A DNA stretch of 47,412 bases from Hydrogenophilales bacterium. Lineage in GTDB: Bacteria; Pseudomonadota; Gammaproteobacteria; Burkholderiales; Thiobacillaceae. The notes under the pieces are model-generated. The model did no database searches and had not been told where the DNA came from. It worked only from the letters and a program-made list of their open reading frames with translations. The position numbers and the translations under genes are program-made. How positions within the stretch are numbered: the stretch's first letter is position 1; the number at the start of each line of letters is the position of its first letter. Positions 42,700 through 47,412 of this stretch are shown piece after piece. The DNA lies in contig JAGXGM010000081.1 of assembly GCA_024636675.1 (NCBI GenBank), positions 1-47,412 on the forward strand. Direction: 5' to 3'.

Positions 42700-44907
42700 G
42701 TGTCAGACAATCCCATTCAACTCGCTCCGCAACGCAGCGCGGTCAGCAGTTTTCCGGTTCGCCAGCGCCTCCTGGTGGTAGACGACGAGCCGCTGATTCT
42801 GGAAGGCCTCACCCGCCTGCTGGCCACCCGCGATTACGACGTGGAGACCGCCAACGGTGGCTGCGAGGCCCTGATTGCCATCGGCAAGCAGCAGTTCGAT
42901 GCGATCCTGCTCGACCTCGGCATGCCCGATCTGGATGGCAACGAGGTGTTGCGCTTCGTCGCCGAAAGAAGCGTCGACACCCCGGTGATCGTGGTGTCCG
43001 GCGACAGCACCATCGATGCGGCGATCCGCGCGCTGCGCGGCGGCGCCGCCGACTTCGTGCGCAAGCCGTACGAGCCCGAAGAACTGCTGCGCCGCATCGA
43101 GAACACGCTGACGCGACGGCGGCTGGAAAAGGAAAACAATCACATCCTGCAGCGCCTGCAGCAGTCAGAAAAGTGGCATCGTTTTCTGGTCAACAGCTCG
43201 CCCGATTTCATCTACACCCTGGACTGCGAAGGCCGCTTCACCTTCGTCAACGACCGTGTCGAAAGCCTGCTCGGTTACCGTGGCGAAGATCTGCTGGGCC
43301 AGCATTACAGCCTGGTGATTCACGAAGACGACATCGCGCGCGCCGAGCACGTGTTCAACGAACGCCGTGCCGGTGACCGCAGTGCGCGCAATATCGAAAT
43401 CCATCTCAAATGCAACCCCGGGATGCGGCGCCCGCGTCTGATGACCGGCCGTTGCAAGTCGGTCGAGCTCACCGCTACCGGCATGTACGACGAGGAAGCC
43501 AGCCCGTTCGAGCAGCGTTTCATCGGCAGCTACGGCGTCGCCAAGGACATCACCGAACGCAAGCAGGCCGAGGAAACCGTTCACTACCAAGCCTATCACG
43601 ACCTGCTCACCGGGCTGCCCAACCGCGCGTTGTTTCGCGACCACCTCGGCCTCATGCTGGCGCAGGCCAAGCGCACCCAGAAACCGCTGGCGGTGCTGAG
43701 CCTCGATCTCGATCACTTCAAGGTGATCAACGATTCGCTCGGCCACACCATCGGCGACGAAATGCTGCTGGCCGTCGGGGCGCGGCTGCGCCAGTGCCTG
43801 CGCGAAGGCGATACCCTCGCGCGCCTGGGCGGCGACGAGTTCGCCGTACTGCTGCCCACCCTGGTATCGCGCAGCGACGTCGACCATATCTGCCGCAAGA
43901 TCATTCAGGTGCTGTCCAAGCCGGTGTACGTCAAGGGTCACGAAATCTACGTCTCGGTCAGCATCGGCGCCTGCGTCGCGCTGGAAGACGGCGATATGAT
44001 CGACAGCCTCATCCGCCAGGCTGAAATCGCCATGTACCGGGCCAAGTCGCAGGGCCGCAGCCGTTTGCAATTCTGGGAATCCGGCATGCAGGCGCCCTAT
44101 TCCGAACGGATGCAGGTCGAAACCGACTTGCGTCGCGCGCTGGCGCGCAATGAATTCGTGCTGTTCTACCAGCCGCAGGTCGACACGGCCACCGGCGAAG
44201 TGCGCGGGTTTGAAGCCCTGCTGCGCTGGTGGCATCCGCAGCGCGGCCTCCTCAGTCCCGCGGATTTCATTCCGGTGGCCGAAGAGTGCGGCGTCATCGT
44301 CCCCATCGGTGACTGGGTGCTGCGCCAGGCCGGCGAGCAAATGGCCGTATGGCGCAAGGCAGGATTGCCACCGGTACGGCTGTCGGTCAATATTTCAGCC
44401 CGTCAGCTTGAAAGCGCCGACTTCGTCGACAGTGTCATGCGCGCCATGCAGGTGTATTCGCTGGATGGCAACCTGCTGGAGCTGGAAATCACCGAAACCC
44501 TCCTGATGCGCGATTTCGAGGCCAACGCCCTCAAGCTCGGACGCCTCTCCGTTGCCGGCATCCGGCTTGCCATCGACGATTTCGGCACCGGCTACAGCTC
44601 GTTCAAGTACCTGTCGCGCTTCCCCATTCACACCCTCAAGATCGACCAGTCCTTCGTGCAGGAGCTCGACCGCGACGAGAATATGTCCATCGTCAAGGCC
44701 ATGATCGCCATGGGACGCGGCATGAATCTCAATGTCGTCGCCGAAGGTGTCGAAACCGAAGTCCAGCGCGCGCTGCTGCAGCAGATGCAATGCCACGAAG
44801 TGCAGGGCTATTACTACAGCCCCCCGCTTTCCAGCCACGAAGCGACCACCCTTCTGGGCCAGCATGCGCGCGGCTTCGAGCAGTGCGGCCAGCGGGTGGC
44901 AGGTTAG
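42700..44907 (+). CDS. response regulator with PAS, GGDEF and EAL domains (c-di-GMP turnover)
   Basis: A 735-residue cytoplasmic protein. Receiver ~20-140: phosphoacceptor D72 in ILLDLGMPD, and KPYEP. PAS ~155-290 (FLVNSSPDFIYTLDCEGRF, GVAKDITERKQAEE). GGDEF ~300-460 with an intact GGDEF (377-381), so diguanylate cyclase is possible. EAL ~475-725 with E505-A506-L507 and DDFGTGYSS, so phosphodiesterase is possible. Bifunctional proteins of this kind usually favour one activity. GTG 42700 is chosen over GTG 42682 because AAGGAG (42688-42693) is correctly spaced from it. It probably receives phosphate from the adjacent HDOD kinase. Confidence 0.95.
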   Translation: MSDNPIQLAPQRSAVSSFPVRQRLLVVDDEPLILEGLTRLLATRDYDVETANGGCEALIAIGKQQFDAILLDLGMPDLDGNEVLRFVAERSVDTPVIVVSGDSTIDAAIRALRGGAADFVRKPYEPEELLRRIENTLTRRRLEKENNHILQRLQQSEKWHRFLVNSSPDFIYTLDCEGRFTFVNDRVESLLGYRGEDLLGQHYSLVIHEDDIARAEHVFNERRAGDRSARNIEIHLKCNPGMRRPRLMTGRCKSVELTATGMYDEEASPFEQRFIGSYGVAKDITERKQAEETVHYQAYHDLLTGLPNRALFRDHLGLMLAQAKRTQKPLAVLSLDLDHFKVINDSLGHTIGDEMLLAVGARLRQCLREGDTLARLGGDEFAVLLPTLVSRSDVDHICRKIIQVLSKPVYVKGHEIYVSVSIGACVALEDGDMIDSLIRQAEIAMYRAKSQGRSRLQFWESGMQAPYSERMQVETDLRRALARNEFVLFYQPQVDTATGEVRGFEALLRWWHPQRGLLSPADFIPVAEECGVIVPIGDWVLRQAGEQMAVWRKAGLPPVRLSVNISARQLESADFVDSVMRAMQVYSLDGNLLELEITETLLMRDFEANALKLGRLSVAGIRLAIDDFGTGYSSFKYLSRFPIHTLKIDQSFVQELDRDENMSIVKAMIAMGRGMNLNVVAEGVETEVQRALLQQMQCHEVQGYYYSPPLSSHEATTLLGQHARGFEQCGQRVAG

Positions 44908-45119
44908 TCTGGTGTAATCAGTCGCCGCGCAGGTGCGGCCTTGACCTTGAATTGCCGGCGAGTCCTGCACAGCCTGGAAGGCCGGGCTGATGGCGTGCGG
45001 CGCCAGGTTGATGCAGCCGGAGTCGCCCGCATTCTGCTGATCGACCAGCCGCGCCCCGCGCTTCGATTTCCCCTCACCAGCGATCGCCGACCACGCCATG
45101 ATGCCGCCAGTTGGCGATG

Positions 45120-45311
45120 TGCTGGCTCGCGATGCGCAGTATCGTCCGGTCCTCGGACAACGACCGTCCCAACGGATGCCGATACCCCAGGGCCACGATT
45201 TGACCACGTAGGACGCCCCGCTTCGGATTGGGCGCGATAGGCACCGGCGCTCATGCCGATAACACGCAGGGCATGCCGTTCGCTCATTCCCAGCCTGCCA
45301 GGTAACGCCAA
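45120..45311 (-). mobile_element. decayed IS3-like transposase fragment
   Basis: In the 526-base region without genes after the response regulator, minus-strand frames give [19 protein letters not shown], then in a shifted frame [21 protein letters not shown]. These resemble the start of IS3-family OrfB (SERxACRxxGxSxxxYR, then LRERIVALAxRHxxYG). Frameshifts and stops break it, the DDE core is absent and no terminal repeats are clear. The stretch 44908-45119 holds nothing recognisable. A separate 8-bp inverted repeat (AAACGTGA 45354-45361 / TCACGTTT 45370-45377) lies just outside. Confidence 0.45.
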
Positions 45312-45393
45312 TTCATGGCGTGCCCATCACGGATTGAGTCTGCGCAGAAGGGAAAACGTGATCGAGTTGTCACGTTTCTGCCACGGTGCCGCC

Positions 45394-45428
45394 AAATGAA
45401 AACGGCCCACATTGCTGTGAGCCGTTTG
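45394..45428 (-). terminator. Rho-independent terminator of tRNA-Phe
   Basis: On the minus strand AAACGGC...GCCGTTTT forms a stem extended by CACA/TGTG around a 4-base loop, followed by TTTTCATTT. It starts a few bases past the tRNA 3' end. Confidence 0.8.
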
Positions 45429-45434
45429 GGATAC

Positions 45435-45510
45435 TGGTGGCCAGGAGTGGAATCGAACCACCGACACGCGGATTTTCAATCCGCTGCTCTACCGACTGAG
45501 CTACCTGGCC
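45435..45510 (-). tRNA. tRNA-Phe (anticodon GAA)
   Basis: A 76-base tRNA on the minus strand. The acceptor stem GGCCAGG pairs with CCTGGCC, followed by A and an encoded CCA. The D arm contains GCTCAGTCGGTAGAGC, the anticodon stem GCGGA/TCCGC holds the loop TTGAAAA with anticodon GAA, and the T arm has GGTTCGATTCC. All arms pair fully. It is transcribed alone with its own terminator. Confidence 0.97.
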
Positions 45511-45573
45511 AAAAGAGGGCGCAATTTAACCCGTTGCCCACATCCCGTCAAGGAAAAGCCGCGCTGTGCCTGT

Positions 45574-45873
45574 TCAGCATGCCAATCCGTGCAGGCCGCA
45601 TAGGTGGCGTTTGACGAGCGCCAGCGCGACCCATAACCAGAACAGCAGGAAAAAAGTGAGGAACGGCACGTGGGCGTCGAGGATGAAGCGCGGGGTGATG
45701 AAGCGCACGGCGCGGACCGCCGGGCTGGCGACGATGCGCAGCGTACGGTAGAAAATGTTGTCCTCGCGATATTTGCCGGCCAGCAGCGCCAGCACGCCTT
45801 GCCCAAGCAGGGCGAAACCGGCGACCTCGACCAGGGTGCGCAGAATTAAAACCAGCAGAATATCGAGCGGCAT
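45574..45873 (-). CDS. small inner-membrane protein, unknown function
   Basis: A 99-residue protein with two hydrophobic helices: residues ~4-32 (ILLVLILRTLVEVAGFALLGQGVLALLAG) and ~68-86 (VPFLTFFLLFWLWVALALV). Between them lies a basic cytoplasmic-type loop (KYREDNIFYRTLRI). AGGAAG precedes the ATG, supporting a real gene. I do not recognise the family. It lies between tRNA-Phe and a divergent TPR gene. Confidence 0.7.
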   Translation of the reverse strand: MPLDILLVLILRTLVEVAGFALLGQGVLALLAGKYREDNIFYRTLRIVASPAVRAVRFITPRFILDAHVPFLTFFLLFWLWVALALVKRHLCGLHGLAC

Positions 45874-45968
45874 GGCGAATCTTCCTGAGGGGGGCCGACG
45901 ATTCTAACGCGGCTTGCAAGCGTGGCGCCCGCCCGTGACAATGCGGGTTGGCTTGAGTAGGTAGACCG

Positions 45969-46559
45969 ATGATGGATTTCGACCGAGTTCGACATGGCCT
46001 GCGGGGCTTGTTCTTCAATACATTGGGCCGGACGGAGCACGCGCTGGCGGCTTACCGCGACAGCCATCGGGCGGATCCTGCCCATGTCGCTACGCTGCGT
46101 ACGCTGGCCTGGCTGGAGGCGCAACAGGAGCGCTGGGATGCGGCAGAAGCCTGGTTTGAACGCGCGATCGAGATCGAGCCGGATGACGCCGCCACCTGGT
46201 TCAACCTCGGCTACGTGCGCGACCGGGGGGGCATGGACGAGGCGGCGATCGCGGCCATGCAGCGGGCAACCGCGTTGAACCCTAAAAACGACCGCGCCTG
46301 GTACGGACTGGGAATGCTGCATGCGCGGCATGGCCGCCATGCCGCCGCGGCGGCGGCGCTGACCGAGGCCGGTCGGCTGCAGCCGATGAACGGGCTGGCC
46401 TGGTATGCGCTGGGGATGGCCTGGCAGCATTGCAACGAGCCGGACAAGGTGGCGGCGGTGATCGAGCACACGTTGACGCACGATCCGCAGACGGCGCAGC
46501 GGCTGATTCGCGACAGCGGACGCAGCGACTATGCGCATCGACTGGATCCGCAGTTGTAG
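45969..46559 (+). CDS. tetratricopeptide-repeat protein
   Basis: A 196-residue soluble protein made mostly of three to four TPR units: residues ~18-50 (GRTEHALAAYRDSHRADPAH), ~50-85 (QERWDAAEAWFERAIEIEPDD), ~85-120 (MDEAAIAAMQRATALNPKN) and ~120-155 (GRHAAAAAALTEAGRLQPMN). There is no signal peptide, so it is a probable cytoplasmic scaffold; the partner is unknown. ATG 45969 and 45972 are adjacent. It stands alone and ends before a bidirectional terminator. Confidence 0.88.
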   Translation: MMDFDRVRHGLRGLFFNTLGRTEHALAAYRDSHRADPAHVATLRTLAWLEAQQERWDAAEAWFERAIEIEPDDAATWFNLGYVRDRGGMDEAAIAAMQRATALNPKNDRAWYGLGMLHARHGRHAAAAAALTEAGRLQPMNGLAWYALGMAWQHCNEPDKVAAVIEHTLTHDPQTAQRLIRDSGRSDYAHRLDPQL

Positions 46560-46617
46560 GTCGTGATCATGACCGGTTGCGTTCGGTTGTACGCCCCGCG
46601 TTGAAGAAGCCAGATGC

Positions 46618-46649
46618 AAAAAGCCAGCCCCGCAGGGCTGGCTTTTTTT
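46618..46649. terminator. bidirectional Rho-independent terminator
   Basis: AAAAAGCCAGCCC (46618-46630) pairs with GGGCTGGCTTTTT (46635-46647) around CGCA, and T continues to 46649. The A-run on the other side serves the opposite strand. It separates the TPR gene (+) from the symporter gene (-). Confidence 0.9.
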
Positions 46650-46682
46650 GTTGCGCGCCCGGGGGCGCGTGGGTTGCGGCGA

Positions 46683-47412
46683 TCAGACCGCGCGCGTCTT
46701 GATGTCGTTCACCAGGTTCGGATAGCGCACGTGGTCGACCAGTTGCTGGATGTCCAGGCTGGGCGCACGCGAGATCAGCGAGCCGATGATGACGCCGAGG
46801 AAGCCGATCGGCATGCCGAACACGCCGGCGGCAATCGGCTTGATGGCGAACCATTCGTTGGCGGCAACGCCGCCGAAGAACGGGTAGGTGATGTACATGT
46901 AATACATGCACACGGCCAGGCCGGCCAGCATGCCGACCACCGCACCGAGGTAGTTGGCACGCTTCCAGAATACGCCGAGCACCAGCGCCGGGAAGAACGC
47001 CGAGGCCGCCAACGAGAACGCTGCGCCGACCAGGAACAGGATGTCACCCGGTTTCAGCGAAGCGGTGTACGCGGCGAAGATGGCGACCAGCAGCAGCAGG
47101 CTCCTGGAAATGGCCAGGCGACGGATGGTCGAGGCCTTCGGGTCGATCATCTTGTAGTAGACGTCGTGCGACAGCGCGTTGGCGATGGTCAGCAATAGGC
47201 CGTCGGCGGTCGACAGCGCAGCAGCCAGGCCGCCCGCCGCCACCATGCCCGAGATCACGTAGGGCAGGCCGGCGATCTCCGGCGTGGCCAGCACGATGAG
47301 GTCGCCGCCGATGGTGATTTCGGCGAGCTGCACGATGCCGTCCAGGTTGATGTCGACGATCTTCATCAGGGTCGCATCCACCGCCTGCCAGTTCGCCACC
47401 CAGGCGGGCAGC
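46683..47412 (-). CDS. sodium:solute symporter family protein, C-terminal part
   Basis: The last ~242 residues of a symporter; the gene continues past the window end, so the start is not seen. Several transmembrane helices are visible (GLPYVISGMVAAGGLAAALSTADGLLLTIANALSHDVYYKMI is the conserved SSSF core). ISRSLLLLVAIFAAYTA, GAAFSLAASAFFPALVLGVFWKRANYLGAVVGMLAGL and a cytoplasmic tail (RAPSLDIQQLVDHVRYPNL) follow. It resembles the ActP/VC_2705 subgroup, which imports acetate or similar acids with sodium. The substrate is uncertain. Confidence 0.88.
   Translation of the reverse strand, partial: LPAWVANWQAVDATLMKIVDINLDGIVQLAEITIGGDLIVLATPEIAGLPYVISGMVAAGGLAAALSTADGLLLTIANALSHDVYYKMIDPKASTIRRLAISRSLLLLVAIFAAYTASLKPGDILFLVGAAFSLAASAFFPALVLGVFWKRANYLGAVVGMLAGLAVCMYYMYITYPFFGGVAANEWFAIKPIAAGVFGMPIGFLGVIIGSLISRAPSLDIQQLVDHVRYPNLVNDIKTRAV

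Noticed and set aside
43165-44340. 391-codon open frame antisense to the GGDEF-EAL gene
   Set aside because: Mirrors the periodicity of the real gene, with no recognisable domain.
44908-45119. Possible intact small gene downstream of the response regulator
   Set aside because: Frames are short or overlap the real gene antisense, with no ribosome site and no conserved motif.
1-47412. CRISPR array, prophage, toxin-antitoxin pair or biosynthetic gene cluster
   Set aside because: No spaced direct repeats, phage structural genes, recognisable toxin-antitoxin pairs or large modular synthases are visible.

Overview
This GC-rich window looks like chromosomal DNA of a betaproteobacterium, most like Thiobacillus and other sulfur-oxidising or chemolithoautotrophic Nitrosomonadales. 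That assignment is an inference from gene content: a persulfide dioxygenase, rhodanese and metallo-beta-lactamase (MBL) proteins, a three-subunit glycolate oxidase, a B12-dependent ribonucleotide reductase, HDOD and GGDEF-EAL signalling proteins, and small conserved beta-proteobacterial proteins. Gene density is high. There is no prophage, CRISPR array or intact insertion sequence. Mobile or decayed DNA is limited to a short IS3-like remnant beside tRNA-Phe, a palindromic repeat, and three broken genes or gene fragments.

Layout. 1-5.2 kb (+): rpmE with a clear promoter and terminator, an M48 lipoprotein protease, an ArnT-like membrane glycosyltransferase, mobA and a secreted MBL hydrolase. 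5.2-15 kb (-): a long run headed by a transketolase/phosphoketolase-like ThDP enzyme, then a four-carbon acid sugar kinase (DUF1537), glcD, glcE, a VOC protein, glcF, a persulfide dioxygenase, an HPF-like ribosome factor, a coiled-coil gene fragment and a shell-less encapsulated-ferritin homologue. A divergent IclR regulator lies at 15 kb, with repeated TGAAA/TTTCA palindromes between it and the ThDP enzyme. 15.8-22.8 kb: AI-2E-type permease, GcvR-like ACT protein, CbiX chelatase, an unknown 321-aa protein, DUF502, a haem lipoprotein, a YuxH-type HDOD protein, a GIY-YIG protein, and a patatin gene split by an in-frame amber codon.

22.9-34.8 kb: class II ribonucleotide reductase, srkA, an N-acetylglutaminylglutamine-type amidotransferase, mltB, DUF2237, a small zinc protein, an EamA exporter, rnk, a thioredoxin-HEAT fusion, two MBL proteins (one fused to rhodanese) and two small secreted proteins. 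34.8-40.5 kb (-): arginase, gabD, a decayed hydroxyacid dehydrogenase fragment, tartronate semialdehyde reductase, an AEC transporter and a D,D-endopeptidase. 40.7-44.9 kb (+): an HDOD-histidine kinase followed by a receiver-PAS-GGDEF-EAL response regulator. 45-47.4 kb: IS3 remnant, tRNA-Phe, a small membrane protein, a TPR protein and the 3' part of a sodium:solute symporter that runs off the window.

How the genes may work together (inference). The most coherent unit is the glycolate/ThDP/kinase operon under IclR. GlcDEF makes glyoxylate; the phosphoketolase-like enzyme could supply acetyl phosphate or another C2 unit; the kinase could act on a C4 or related acid. About 23 kb away, tartronate semialdehyde reductase and a broken hydroxypyruvate-reductase-like gene concern the next steps of glyoxylate/glycerate metabolism. 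Together they suggest a phosphoglycolate-salvage or C2/C4-acid module whose exact chemistry cannot be read from sequence.
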